From Platynereis dumerilii (lineage: Eukaryota; Annelida; Polychaeta; Phyllodocida; Nereididae): 64,000 bases of DNA. Each line of letters starts with the position of its first letter. Within the stretch, counting starts at the first letter, position 1. The stretch lies in NCBI GenBank assembly GCA_026936325.1, contig JAPTHN010000080.1, positions 496,001-560,000 on the forward strand. Reading direction: 5' to 3'. Shown here piece by piece: positions 31,588 through 44,177 of this stretch. The notes under the pieces were generated by a model. The model had not been told where the DNA came from and did no database searches. It was given only the letters and a program-made list of their open reading frames with translations. The translations under genes were made by a program, and so were the position numbers.

Positions 31588-32917
31588 CAGGGGCGTAGCC
31601 AGAAACCAGGAAAGGGGGGGGGGGTTTGTTGCAGATGACCTTGGTGAAGCCTATTCGGCAGGGCGTGTGGGGGCGCTTTAGGCCCCCAGAAGCCAGCGGA
31701 TTTTATGTTGCAGGACAATGATTCTGAGCAGTTATAAGGCTATTATTTTTCCATGGAAGGTCTGGTAAAAAAAGCTAAAAATGCTGGTTTTTCAAAACTT
31801 TTCTGTCAGTTACCCCTGACAACTTCTGATTTCAACCCGACAGATGAATTCGACCTGCATACTTGGGAGCTCTCAAGTGCATTTTATATATGTGCACCAC
31901 TTGGAGTATAATTCGTTGTGGTGTCATCCAAAATGTCAACAACTTGCTGGACTGATTGGATCACTTGCCAGGCAGGTTGGTAAGTGTCAAATTCAGCTGT
32001 CACGTCAAAATAGACGTTGTTGATGGTGTCATTATACAAACTATTTGAGTATCTCTCATACTCTGTGCCATGATCAGGATACAGCAAAAGTGTCCAATAA
32101 TGTTTTCAAAGTTTTTTTTGTACTTACGATTCAATTGGAATATTTGTCAACTTGCAAGGAAGTGTGAAACTCTCATCCTTGGGTTGTTAGCATAATCAGA
32201 GACAGCACTGGAGATTCCTATACAAATACATATATAAATGAGCATTATACATCAGCCCCTATCTAATACATGTAAAATTATCAAGGATGTGATTTTCTCG
32301 AGTCTAAAGCCATTGATTTAAAACTTTATCATAGACTTCTCGGTTTAAAATGACCAACATTCTCCTTGTGGCAATTAAACATGCTACCTGTTACGGTTTG
32401 TCTTTTGGTAAAGTGTAAGAATGCAACAATAGTCTCTCAGAAGGAAACATCATAAATTTAAAGGCAATTTTTTTAAACAAAAGTGGCAGTTCATCTTTCA
32501 GAAGAACAAATTACAGGCCCCGCGAGTCTTGATTTTTGATATATTTACATCAAAGCTAACCATGCAGCTGACATTCCAGCGATTTATATTCTTGACTTAA
32601 TTGCACTAAAATTGCAACAGATGGAATTTAGGTTAAAAATATAGGTTAGATCTTAAAGGAATAAGTCAAAGAAATTTTTCAAATTTTAGTAAAATCCGCG
32701 CTAATTGCCCAGTAAATATGGCTCTGACATTGAGGAAAACCAATGGAACAAACTTTTGTGATGAAAGATATAATTTTTTATTTGTATTTTTGCATCAAGT
32801 TAACTTGCATTTGGCACTTGTGAGGACTTACTTTTAAAAGTCTGGAAAATGAGACTTAAGTTTTGGCCAAAGGGGGGGGTTCTGACCCCTATATCCCCCC
32901 CCTTGCCTACGCCCCTG
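31588..32917. mobile_element. Non-autonomous hAT element, copy B
   Basis: Nearly identical to 20794-22121, in the same orientation, with ends CAGGGGCGTAGCCAG and CTACGCCCCTG. CTTAGAGC flanks both sides (31580-31587 and 32918-32925), a perfect 8-bp duplication. It carries the same 67-codon minus frame (31884-32087). The high identity between copies A and B indicates recent mobilisation by a transposase encoded elsewhere. Confidence 0.95.
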
Positions 32918-32925
32918 CTTAGAGC

Positions 32926-34050
32926 TGAAGAATGTATTACCAACATATGAGAAAGTGGCTATATTTCTGCACACATTGAGCTATACATCAGGTCTCTATT
33001 ACCAATAATTATTGAGATAGAACATATCCTTGGACCAGAAATTTACAAAACACAAACAAAAATACTTGTTTCATCTATAGTTTGGATTCTGAATAATAAA
33101 GATGATCTCCACTACTCCCTCAAGCGCCCAATGTCTTTGCTAAACCATATTTAAGAAGCTAGACAATGATAAAATGTTACTGGAACCGTTATTTATTAGT
33201 AGTTTCAGAGAAGTATCAAACTTCATACTAAGCATGTTAGATGCAAGGAAAATGCAAAAAATTTACGTAATGTTCTGCTGAAACATTTATTGATAATATA
33301 CGTTCAACTGATTTCCACTCCAGTCACCTGTAACAAAATTTTAGTGAGATAAAGGCAGTAAGCCATTTTTGACATGATGCTAATGATAGCGTGATGCTAA
33401 TGATAATTAAGTTAAAAATCTTTGTAGAGACCAGTGCAAAACTGGCAGTCTGGCAATGTGTGCATGCAATGACCTTATGAACACCAAACACATGTTCACA
33501 GTGATTTTCGTCCAGAAATATGCTGTCAAAATAAAGTAGCAAGGCGTTTGCTGATGACAAATTGACATAGGACAACTGACATGCCAACTCTCTGTAATCT
33601 GCTCAAATTTGTTAATCACTTTCTCAAAATTGTTCCGTAAAGTCAAAATTACCTGCCTTTGCTCTGTGAGAGAAGGATAACCAGTTGGAGGTATATAAAA
33701 TTAAAGCATGACATGAATATTGACTCCAAAGGACAATACAAATTCCCAAAATTTCCAAGATAGATATCATTGTCACTTTTATTTCCAATCAACCCCATCT
33801 TTTTGACAGCATGAATCCTCCAACAAGTTTCCTATAGTGCATCAGAACCTATTATATGTACAGACAGCTTGTAAGATAACCTGCCACGAAAGCATGTGAT
33901 TCTTTTCTCCCTTACAATGTAGTATTTTATATTTATTAAATTGATTCTGATTGCTGTATGAATGGACAGAACATGTAAATGATAGTGTGTTGGGGAAGAA
34001 TCCAGTGCAAATTGAAACTGGTTTATTGCACTTTTTAAGTTTTCAGCTTC
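32926..34050. other. Unannotated stretch
   Basis: Two overlapping minus frames at 33324-33646 and one at 33832-34065 show no recognisable motifs. I see no splice pair that would make them exons. Confidence 0.45.
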
Positions 34051-37000
34051 TACACTCCTGATCAAAATGCTGGAATGATTTGGATTTTCAAGATGTCAGA
34101 ACTTCAAAGTTCTCAAATTTGTGATTTAATGTGAGGAATTGCAAAGATTCATTCCTCATGGATTAGATTTGTGTATAAATGATATTATAAAACATTTTTA
34201 GTGGCTGAGAATTATTTGAACGTTTTCTTTGGGTGACTTGGAATAATTGAACATTTTTAGTAAAAAATCATCAAAATTTGCAGAAAAATCCTTCAAAACC
34301 TGGAAAATTGAGAAAATTGAGAATTTGCCGTTATTGGCAACTTCACCATACTTGAGCCTAAATAACACTATAGGGACATCTTGGACCATATTGCACACAA
34401 GATGGAGGTTCAGCCAACTGATCCAGACCAGGTGCAAGAGACTTTCACTAAAGAATGGCCATATTGGTCAAAAAGAAGCAAAAAACAGGTTAGCGGAATC
34501 CATGTCAAGTCAAGTGAAGGCAGAGGTCAATGCATATGGCATTCAACATGAAATTGTGATTTTTTTGGTTGTACACATCAAGATTAAGTTGGCATTTTTT
34601 GCATATGGGTAAGGCCACGAAGTTGAGTCATTTGAGCTGCTAAAAGTGTCCTCTAAATTCGGAGCTGGCTGGCTGATATGGATTTTGATAAAAGCTAACT
34701 GAATGAATGCAGGACTAAAGCATGCATATTAGACTAAACTGTGTAAAAATTTGAGGTTGATACCACAAAAACTAAAGACACAGGACAACGTTTTTGTCAT
34801 GGAAACAGGCCAAAAATGACGTTTTTAGGCGTTCGTGGATTGACATGGTCAAAAGAGGACTTTACTGTCTTTAGGAAACCCTCTGTTATGTCATTTTTAT
34901 CATTTAGAATGATAGAACAGGTCCTGCACTAATATTTCATACATAGTGAACGCCTGGGAATCCATTATTTTGATAAGATATAAGTCATTTTTTTATCGTA
35001 ACATTTTCAGCTCTTACCTGTTACGCGCCATTGGACTGCTCTAACTTTTTATGCCAATACTGAATTGCAAACAGTGTCTATCTGACCACTAAGGTGATGC
35101 TTACAAGATGCAATTCAGTTATGACAACAAATAGAAGAAAATATCGCCGATAACTTGATTTTTCATCATGTCCTCATCAAACCATGTTTCACGGCCAAAT
35201 TTTCTACCCTTTTTCATATTTTGAACGGCTTAATCTCTATTTTTACATTACAAAACAGCAGTGCAATGATCAGACATAAATATTGCCAATTTGCAGACTT
35301 GAGGATAGAAAATTGAGGCGAGGACATGAAGAAAAAGGGGCAATTGTCCTTTTTTGTCTTGTTACCGAAATGTTACGTGCTTTTTGGGGTAATATGGTAA
35401 CAGGACAGTTGTTTTATGTCCTGTTTGAATTGTAGTAACAAGGACATGTCCTGTTATGTCCTTGCAAACAAGCAATCATTTTTTTACAATTATGAGAGAG
35501 TTTCAGTGGCTCCATGGCTTAAAAAATGCTGAACTGAATCTACAAATCTTTTCTTATCACATTGTAGGTTAATCACCAAGTAACTCATGGGTATTATGGT
35601 AAATATTTAGTATAACTGGTCACATAGTCACGTAACAGGACAAGTCCGGTTACTGAGTTTGTATCAAAGTGTCACCACTAGCAATTAGAATGGAGAACCA
35701 CAATCTGAATTTTGTGTATTTAACTGTTGCTCGACGCTGCTGAATCAAAATTCCGCAATCACACATCTGCACTGTCATTATTATGTGCATACAGTCATTC
35801 TATTCCTATTTGTCTTGTTACTTGTCCCGTTACTTGCCCATTACTTGTCCTGTTATTTGTCCTGTTACCTTGTCATTAAAACAATATTTCTCCAACTTTA
35901 TGAATTATTGTATGGAGAATGTTTGTGCATGTTCATGGCAAAAAAAGGCACAAATATTTCTAACCATCTCAGTATCTCAGATAGCATCCACACAGTATCT
36001 GGTGCAGTGAGTGGTACTCTGAGTTTGCCTGTGTAACGAAGACTTGTCCTGTTACTTATTTGTCCTGTTACGCAACAAAAATGATGGAAGCTGGTTTTAC
36101 ATTCTAGTTTCTAGTCGTTTTTCATGTTTCTAACAAGTTTCTTGCTTGCCAAATACACTCCACATGGGTTCCATACCTGTAAATTCATGATATTTGCTTC
36201 ATGGCCAACTTTTTTTAGCAAACGATCCAGACTAAAAAATTAACATGCAAGGACTTTTTAAGGAGTTGCCATTAGAACATCTATCCTATCTACACTGTAA
36301 GCATAAAACGAGGGGGCAGGGGGCAGCTGCCCCCTAAACATACGGCAGGCTTGTTAATTAGCATTGAATTTGAGCAAAGATCTGAAAAATCGAGCCTTAC
36401 AGACCCAATGATGAACTACCCCCTCCCCCAAATATATATCACCTCTCCCACACCATGTACACATGTGCTATCCTACTACCTAAATATCTACCATTCTGCC
36501 TGTCTGTCTATGTGGATCTATATCAGGATCTATCTATCTATCTTTCCAATGTTAGTGCTAAGAATCGGTTGGAAAATCCATAATTGATTAATCCGGTACC
36601 CTGGCCGATTGATTATCGATTAATTGATTATTTCCCTCAAGCCTTCATTTCTTTTTTCATTAAATTTCTATGAAAAGAAATAACACAAAAAAGTTTCTTG
36701 TCCATGTTGTTTGAAACTGTTATTTCTCAACAGTTTCTGTCGTTCATATATTTATGAATTTATGAATAGCTGACTTAAGTTTTCAAAATAGGATACATCA
36801 ACTTTACAAATGGGTTTCTTTTTTTCTCCTTTCAATTTCATGGGCTATCATGGCAATATTTACCGGTGCTCACTCAAGTTCAAGCTTCCCAATAAGAGTG
36901 GGCCAGTTTTTTATTATTCATATTAAGCCCAGGCTTACATTTGTTATCCCAATGATCTATCCTTGGCAATCACCAGTCTTATCTGACTAAATGGCAGCTT

Positions 37001-37711
37001 CATGAGCATTCACAGTAGACAACTGTTATAATCCCCACAGAGTTTTTTGATTAATCTGCAAACTTGCGACTTTACAACTTTAAACTTCAAGAGACCTTGC
37101 GATAAACAAAAGGCTTAGAAAATTTTCGTAAACACATAGATTATGTGACATATAATTGTACTGGCAGCCCATTGGCTAACAAGCCGTGAACTTGGATTGG
37201 TTTTTCCAGACCCAATTTTCACTCTGAAACTGTGTTGAAACTGTGACGCTCAGTTTTGAAGCTCCAACAACCTTTGTAAGGTGACCGAAGCAGGTTATAT
37301 TTCATTAAAATATTCAATTTTGAGGATCCAAAGCTCCTTGGAAATGGCAAAATATGAAAAATGTTACGTTTTTTAATATTCCAAATAAATTGTCATTCAT
37401 AAAAAAGTGAAGCGTTTACAGCCTTAAGAATATTGATTTCATGTGGGCATATGATTATCTGAAATAGATTTCATAATTTCTTGTCAAAATTCTAATTTTA
37501 CTAAAAATGATAATTTTTTTCCGGGTCACCCAAAGAAAATTTTCAAATAATTCTCAGCCACTAAAAATGTTTTATAATATCATTTATACATAAATCTAAT
37601 GTCTGAGGAACAAATCTTTGCAATTCCTCACATTCAATCACCAATTTTAGAACTTTGAAGTTCTGACACCTTGAAAATCCAAATTATTCCAGCATTTTGA
37701 TCAAGAGTGTA
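34051..37711. mobile_element. 3.66-kb Tc1/mariner-like TIR element with a TGTCCTGTTAC phrase
   Basis: The left end TACACTCCTGATCAAAATGC and onward is matched by the inverted right end (...GCATTTTGATCAAGAGTGTA). The match extends roughly 220 bases at each side (34051-34280 and 37494-37711), including TTTAGTGGCTGAGAATTATT. TA lies at each edge, which would fit a Tc1/mariner-type target. No transposase frame is seen, only short open frames, so it appears non-autonomous despite its size. Inside, TGTCCTGTTAC and its complement recur many times between about 35350 and 36075, including a local ~15-bp tandem at 35811-35875. Short TATC-type microsatellite lies near 36530. Confidence 0.85.
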
Positions 37712-38121
37712 CTTGTGACTTTCTGTGTTTGTCTCTTCTATTCGTTGAAGTTCAAGAGACTAAATTTTTTTGTAGCTTGATTGATTGAGCATTGAACAGA
37801 AATATCCGGTTTGGTGTTCATGAAAAATTACACCTGTTATCTATATATATAGTGGGGCCATTCATCAGTGATCAACATAGACCCTCATGCTGACATAATT
37901 TCAACATAGTAACAAAATGTAACATAAATCTGGAAGACTTCATACGCTCCAATAGCCTTATTTCAAACAAATTAGATTCTATTCATGGATAGGTGATGGA
38001 TATACACACATTGAAAAACATGAAATAATCGCAAAATAGCGAAAATAAGCAAAATTCATATAATTTCAACTGAAATGTGCAACCCTAGAGACTTAATTGA
38101 ATTTCTTGAAATTTTGAGGTT
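37712..38121. other. Spacer between a TIR element and a LINE
   Basis: Nothing recognised apart from a short TA run near 37846. Confidence 0.45.
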
Positions 38122-39855
38122 TTCGTATATATATATAAATTTTATTCGACATTCAAATATCAAAAATGATACATATGTCAGGCAAAAGCAATTAGGAAAA
38201 ACATAGGCTAAAATAGTAATAAATACATATATAATACACATCAATATATCGACAAAGTTCACATACATACAATACATACAAAATATAAAATAATTGTAGT
38301 TTTTAAGTTGATCCCGGTTCCAGCACCCAGTTAGTTGAATAATTTTAAAAATATATATATATATATAGATAAATATATATACATTTTTAGTCAATGTTTA
38401 TCAGGTCCTGTACTTCAGATACATATATTATATAGCATTATAAATCGTGTTCTTTGACCATCAATTACCAGTTAAGTTTATTATAACACGTAATTATTAC
38501 TAAACTATTTAGAACAGTTATATAGAACATTACACAGGGTGTTTTTAGAAAAACTAATTAAGGAATCAAACTGCACATACTGTTGTTATTTGTTACAAAT
38601 ATATACATACAAAGATATGGCAGATAGGTAAATAGACATATAACACAATTGCATACATCAAGTTAAGCATTCATTAACATCTATTACATATAGAGCATTA
38701 TTTACAAGCATAATCATGTGGATGTAGGAGAAATCTGCTTTACACATCGGCTATTTGTAAGAACTTCCCTAGACTAATTAGCAATTCAGGTTCCTTGCAT
38801 TTCATTATTTCAAGAAATTTATTTTTATTATCTAATGACTGGAAGTTATCTACAAATTTAGACGCTGTTGAAAAGAGTTTATGTCGATTGCTTGCATTGC
38901 TGGGGCAAACAGTCAAGCAATGTATTTCGTCTTCAGGCATATCCAAAGTACACTTTTCACAAATTCTTTCAGGGGCTGGCAATTTTTGCCTCTGATGTCG
39001 CCCTGTTTCAATTCTTAAGCTGTGTGAACTAGTTCTAAATCTAGCAATTTTTGTTAACATTTTGCGGCTAATTCTTAAGAGAAGGTAGGGTTCTAAACGA
39101 CAGTCAGTTTTATAGAGTTTATATGTCCTAAGTTTTGGCTGTTGTATGCTATCATTTATTGAAGCGATTAGTTGCTCTTGCTCACCACCATAAAGCTTAG
39201 TTTTAACATTACTACACACATTTTCTGGGTTTTCGATATTACTGATGTCATATTCAATCTCGCAGCTATTTATTATGTGACACACTCTTCCTAACCAATT
39301 CTTTCTGTTACCATTCTTAAGAATGTCTTTTTGGATGTTTAAGCATCTTTTCAGGATTTTTTCATTGCCCAGTCTTTCTAAACGAGACCAATAGTTTACC
39401 ATTCTCACTTTTTGACGGACATGTAATTGGAATCTACCTGTCTCACCATAAACTGCCAAAGATGGTGTTTGTTTCCTTACCCCTAACAAGCACTTCAGGT
39501 ATGCAAGTTGTAAATTTTCAAGTTCGCTAACAGGTTTTATATCTGTCCATATTTCACTGTTGTATTCCAGAATAGGGAGAACATATGTGTCGAACATTTT
39601 CAAAGATAGTTGGGGGTTGATATATCCAAGTGCCTGCTTGGAGTCTCCTTGTAATGCAAACAGCGCTTTTTGAGCTTGTGTTGTAAGATATTCTGTCATT
39701 TTGCTGTGTATATTACGTTTATTTGTTAACATATGACCTAAATATTTAAAGTTATCTACATTTTCAAGTTTTTCACCACTGTAAAATATACTGCTAGATG
39801 TTCTACAACCAAATTGCATTACTTTGGTTTTATTGACATTAACAATAAGATGCCA
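38122..39855 (-). mobile_element. LINE fragment: RT C-terminus plus zinc-knuckle tail
   Basis: The minus frame enters at WHLIVNVNKTKVMQFG near 39855 and stays open to the stop at 38740; the Met-initiated part is 38740-39819, 359 residues. Landmarks in order are FKYLGHMLTN, LSLKMFDTYVLPILEYNSEI, LLGVRKQTPSLAVYGETGRF and a C-terminal cysteine/histidine cluster, CEKC...HCLTVC (C-x2-C-x9-H-x4-C). A 3' UTR follows, with AATAAA near 38140 and a TATA run near 38122. It is 5' truncated just after the YADD block. The uninterrupted frame makes it one of the youngest LINE copies here. It is the same lineage as 10222-10721. Confidence 0.9.
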
Positions 39856-40330
39856 TTTTTACCGCAGTCCTATGCAATAGGACTCCGGTACTGTAGTCCT
39901 CAATGGTATGTCAGGAATGTCATCACATTCCTGTCTGGCTGCTGGGGAGTTCGTCACACATAACATGATTTGTGGTGCACGTGTGCCATGGCAACTTTGG
40001 CCGTGCCTTTATTTTGCCCTTATCTCGAGTATGGCAGGTTTCCAGGCATGTACCTTACCTGGATATGATTGTTACCAGAATCTCATGCACACTGTCAAAA
40101 ATGACTGGAATTATTTAGCTTAAACATTTCCAAGAATCTCCACATCTTCGGTTCCAGTCCCTGGGAACTCACGGCCACGCTCCTGCAGGCCTATCAGTCA
40201 ACATGTATCCAGTATATGTTATCACAAGACAGACTGTATAAGCTGTCAGTTCAGAAAGACTACAGAAATGTGGATCTCCACCTTAGGCAAGGTGAACTGT
40301 CACAGTAAACAAGAACAAGTAAGTTTTTAC
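39856..40330. repeat. Dispersed repeat, copy 1 (hairpin at its edge)
   Basis: It begins TTTTTACCG immediately beside the LINE break, followed by a near-perfect hairpin (AGTCCTAT, loop GCA, ATAGGACT at 39866-39884, extended by ACCG/CGGT). Segments at about 40070-40110 and 40185-40312 recur at 63220-63262 and 63548-63649. It may be an element inserted in, or adjoining, the LINE. Confidence 0.7.
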
Positions 40331-40344
40331 AGCAAATCCTTGAC

Positions 40345-40719
40345 AGTGCACCCGTGCTTATCTGTCATGTGTCATGATGTGGGAAAACAAACCAATAAAT
40401 TGTCAATCTGAGGTTGCCAGTGACATGCCACATATGTTGTGGAGGTGGAGAGTTGGGTAATAATGCCCTTCAATGGAATGTGCTTGCAGTACTAGGCATG
40501 TCTACCCCGTGGTTTTGGAGCCTTATCTCCTAAGTATTTTTGTGGTTTGCCCTCTGCCCTTTTATTGCTACTTTAATGTCTCGAGTGATGGAGGCTGCAG
40601 ATTTGGGTTTGCAACTGTTTGTGGTTTTGTTAATATTCCCAAAATTGGCTGGCTTCTTCACACGTTTATAATGTTGCATTCGAGTTCTGAGTCAACTGTG
40701 TTTTCTGAAGTTAACAAAT
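40345..40719. other. Spacer
   Basis: Open frame 40473-40721 has no recognised domain and runs into a SINE. Nothing else is supported. Confidence 0.4.
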
Positions 40720-40922
40720 AACAAGGGTCCTGGGTTCAAATCCAACTCTGGCCCAATCCTTTTGACCCATGAACGAATGGCAGTTTCAATAATCTGATAA
40801 TCATTTATTTCACTGAGCACTGTGTCCTTCTCCTGTCCTTATTAGCCTGCCTGTCATATCAAATCTTTAGCTTGACCAATTGCACAAATTTATGCAGGAC
40901 ATAAAGCCCCAATCGTCTATCC

Positions 40923-40925
<3 letters not shown>
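40720..40925 (+). mobile_element. tRNA-derived SINE, head-truncated
   Basis: GGGTTCAAATCC (near 40733-40744) matches a Pol III B box. The body (TGTCCTTCTCCTGTCC...) and the tail (ATAAAGCCCCAATCGTC) match the other SINE copies here. It ends in a GATA microsatellite. Confidence 0.85.
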
Positions 40926-40954
<29 letters not shown>

Positions 40955-40956
40955 GA
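40922..40956. repeat. (GATA)n microsatellite
   Basis: About eight GATA units joining two SINE tails that face each other. Confidence 0.9.
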
Positions 40957-41073
40957 CTGATGATTGGGGCTTTATGTCCTTTATTTATGCACTTGGCAGG
41001 TAATTAGGATAGGGGAAGGACACGGCAATGAGGTGAAGGATGATTGAAACAGCCGTCCAACATAAGCCTAGGT
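40957..41073 (-). mobile_element. SINE in opposite orientation, tail part
   Basis: GATGATTGGGGCTTTATGTC marks the tail, read inverted, and the body continues to AGCCTAGGT. The SINE is interrupted at 41074 by a foldback element and resumes at 42310. Confidence 0.88.
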
Positions 41074-42309
41074 TAGGGTGGCCTAAAAATGTATAGGAAA
41101 ATTTTTTTTTCTGAAATTCACATCGCATACCCCCTCATTTTAGGAGAAATGGTGAAAAAAGCACCTTGTTAAAATTTCATGAAAATCAGTCAAGTCTAAG
41201 TGGTCTCTCAAGACCCCTCAATTCCCACCAAAAAGAAACATTTCAACCATTTTCGCCAATACGCGGTTTGCCACAACTTTGTCAATTTGTAATGTACAAC
41301 ATTCTAATTGCCATGGTTGGAAAGGTCTCAGAATTAGCTTCAATTTGCATACCAACATTAATGGTCTAGGATGATATCTTGACTCCCATGGACTCTTCAG
41401 CTGACAGTGCTTATGTGCGAAAATGTTGCTGAATGATTAAACTTGTTCAAGAAGAGATTTCCATTTAATTTCACTGTTAAGTAACATGTTCTTATTCGCC
41501 AAAAGTGCAGGATGACCAGAAAAAAATCTAACAATTTTTTTTACATTGGAGAAACCCACTTTTTGAGCTGTAAAGTTTTAATGTTACATTTTGTCTAAAG
41601 TGCTGAAAACATCGGAGAGGGGCTGTTACATTTCATAGTTTAACTTCATAAGAGTTAAATATAGGACAACATGATTTATACCATATGAAACATAAGAATA
41701 TTGTCTTTCAAGTGGTACCTATCATGTTGCCCTGTAATAAATTTGGATGAAGATATGAATTTGAAATACTACAATACCCCCTGCTATTTTATGAGTTTAC
41801 AACAAACTTCAACATAAAATTTCATCACTCATAAACCGGGCATTCCCATGGTCAAAAATCTTTTTTTTTAAATATTTGGTCATTCTAGAACTTTGAAAAT
41901 AAGAATCACCGCAATTTCCAGTGAAAAAAATTAAAGCTTTTCTTCTATCAGGATCGGTCATTCAGCAACAATTTCACTCGTGAAACGTGTAAACTGAAGA
42001 GCCTATAGAAGTTGAGATATCATCTCAGACCAATAATGTTGGTATGCAAATTGAAGCTCTTTTTGAGACCTATCCAACCATGGCTATGAAAATGCAGTAT
42101 TGAAAAAATTGACTAAGTTATAAGGAAACTTTTATTGGCGAAAATGGTTGAACTTTTTCGTTTTTGATGAGAATGGACAGGCCTTGAGAGACCACTAAGA
42201 CTTGACCGATTTCCTTGAAATTTTTACAGGGTGCTTTTTTTCACTATTTCTCCTAAATGAGGGGGTATGCGGATAGAAAATCATAAATTTTATTTTTTGG
42301 GCCACCCTA
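41074..42309. mobile_element. Foldback hAT-like element inside a SINE
   Basis: Ends TAGGGTGGCC / GGCCACCCTA lie between duplicate GCCTAGGT sequences (41066-41073 and 42310-42317), an exact 8-bp duplication. The inverted match continues inward with interruptions for about 300 bases on each side: the CCCCCTCATTTTAGGAGAAAT, AATTTGCATACCAACATTAA and GGTCTCTCAAG-type blocks all recur inverted. Most of the 1236 bp can therefore fold back. No transposase is present. A related left end begins at 63651. Confidence 0.93.
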
Positions 42310-42397
42310 GCCTAGGTGACCCAGCAAGAGCTGGATTCAAACCCGGGACCCAGCGATTGGCAGTCCAGCACGCTACCACTAGACCAAAAACCTCCCC
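42310..42397 (-). mobile_element. SINE head resuming after the foldback insertion
   Basis: Read on the minus strand: a tRNA-like A box TGGTCTAGTGGTAGCGTGC, then GGTCCCGGGTTTGAATCC, a good B box. With 40957-41073 it makes one SINE split by 41074-42309. Confidence 0.9.
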
Positions 42398-42404
42398 CCT
42401 GTAT

Positions 42405-42424
42405 AGGTAGATAGATAAATTGAC

Positions 42425-42455
<31 letters not shown>

Positions 42456-42560
42456 CAGATAGATAGACAGATAGATAGATAGATAGATAGATAGATTGAT
42501 AGATTGATAGATAGATAGATAGATAGATTGATAGAGCGATAGATAGATCGATAGATAGAT
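42405..42560. repeat. (GATA)n microsatellite, interrupted
   Basis: About 150 bases of GATA units with GACA and GATT variants. The 101-codon minus frame across it is low-complexity. Confidence 0.92.
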
Positions 42561-42570
42561 GACCAGTGGG

Positions 42571-42780
42571 ATGTGACTTGCTCAGTTGGTAGCACTCACG
42601 CCATCCTATAACTGTGTCCCAAGTTCAAATCCAGCTCTGGCCTGGTCACCTAAACCTATGTTAGACAGCGCTTTCATCTTTTGCATCATTACTGTATCCT
42701 CACCCTGTCCTAATTGATCTACCGAGTGCATAAATACAGGATGTAGGGCCCCAGTCACCCATCCTGACAGATGGATATTT
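42571..42780 (+). mobile_element. tRNA-derived SINE, near full length
   Basis: A box TTGCTCAGTTGGTAGCACTC, B box AAGTTCAAATCC, the shared body (CCTGTCCTAATTGATC), the tail ATAAATACAGGATGTAGGGC and a short ATAG-rich end. It is a different subfamily from 47636-47846 in the head. Confidence 0.88.
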
Positions 42781-44045
42781 CGATAGATTGATGGCTAGGT
42801 AGGTAGATAGTGTTGTTGTAACTCCACATCTTAGATCATTCTTGTTTGATGAAGGGGGGGGGGGGGTTGCTCTACTTGCCCCAGCCCCCCCCCCCACCTC
42901 CTGCATCAGCTGCATGACCTCTTATTTTTACACTGTTGATTTGAAAATAAAGATTCAATGACTGCCACTTTACTATGCATAAATAAATAGCAAAAGCAGC
43001 TCTAGTTTCTTCGTGTAGAATGTAAGTTATAGTTTTACCAAACACTGCATAGAATAAGTCTCAAAACCAACACAAACAGTTACTGTGTAAGGCCTTATCA
43101 GGAGTCTGTGTTGTAAAAATGTCATCACATTGCACTTTCGGAAACCTCAGTAATTGACACCACTTGGCTTTCACTCAGAGTAATTTTCAACCCCAAATGA
43201 AATACACACCCAAAAATGGTTTATTAAAAACTGTTAAATCATACTCTAGGTTTCTTAAATTAACGGCAAATCGAATAACATGTAATATCCAAACACGACA
43301 GGATTATTACAAGTATTAATTTTCAAAAAAATCACATGTACATGAAATTTTTGTATATTTCCACTCAGAATTTTCCATAGTGAATGATAAGTGTTCAAGA
43401 TGATATTGCATACAATTCTGATTTTTTAAAAACTATAAAACTATGGCCAAATTACACAAAGCAAGCTTAATTAAATTGACAAAAAGAATATAATTGGAGG
43501 GGGGGGTACTGAGCACTCAAGAATTATTGTTGTTTTAACACAGATGACACTTATCATAAGGGGGGAGGGTCCAATATGGGGGGGGGGAAGTACCTGCCTC
43601 CCTATTCCCCCTTTAGAAGGTTAACCGCCAAAGCATCATACTTAGAACTTTTAGGAAATTGATATTTCACATGATAAACTGAGGCACTGAGGCAGTGTCC
43701 AGAGAACATGCTCATTCCTGACTTACTGGGCTGACTCCCAACGACAAAAATCCCAAACAGCAACCACCCCCCCCCTCCCCGGAATAGTTAATGCTCACCT
43801 CCTGAGGAAAATGTGTAAAAATTCTAGAGGCAGATCATTGTAGTGACGAGAAACCAATACCAACAGGTTTGGTTGCAAGAGACTTCACAGTTTTATCATT
43901 GTCCATAAACTTGCTACTCATCCTCATATTTCATTTCCTCCCTTTTGTACATGTCATACTCGCTCTCGCTCATGCCGGCCCAGCCTTACGCCTACAAAAA
44001 AATTGTGCCTATAACAACGACTGCGGTTTACGTGCTTGCACGGTA
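42781..44045. other. Non-coding region with G and C runs
   Basis: Paired poly-G/poly-C pieces at 42856-42895 can form a hairpin, and more G runs occur at 43497-43610. Likely MITE debris, but no element can be bounded. Confidence 0.45.
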
Positions 44046-44177
44046 TTTTTTACAGAAGTTGTGCAATGAGTTGACACTATTCTGAAGGCATTCAGAGGAA
44101 TCGGACATGAGAACAATATCATCAGCATATAGAATATGAGTCAGTGTCAAATTACCAAGTGTTATTCCATGTTAGTG
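44046..44177 (-). pseudogene. Small LINE RT fragment around YADD
   Basis: Minus strand reading from 44177: GITLGNLTLTHILYADDIVL then MSDSSECLQNSVNSLHNFCK. This is the LINE RT palm block with YADD and the following helix. The match stops on both sides, and no other part of a LINE is adjacent. The clade is not assigned. Confidence 0.8.
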
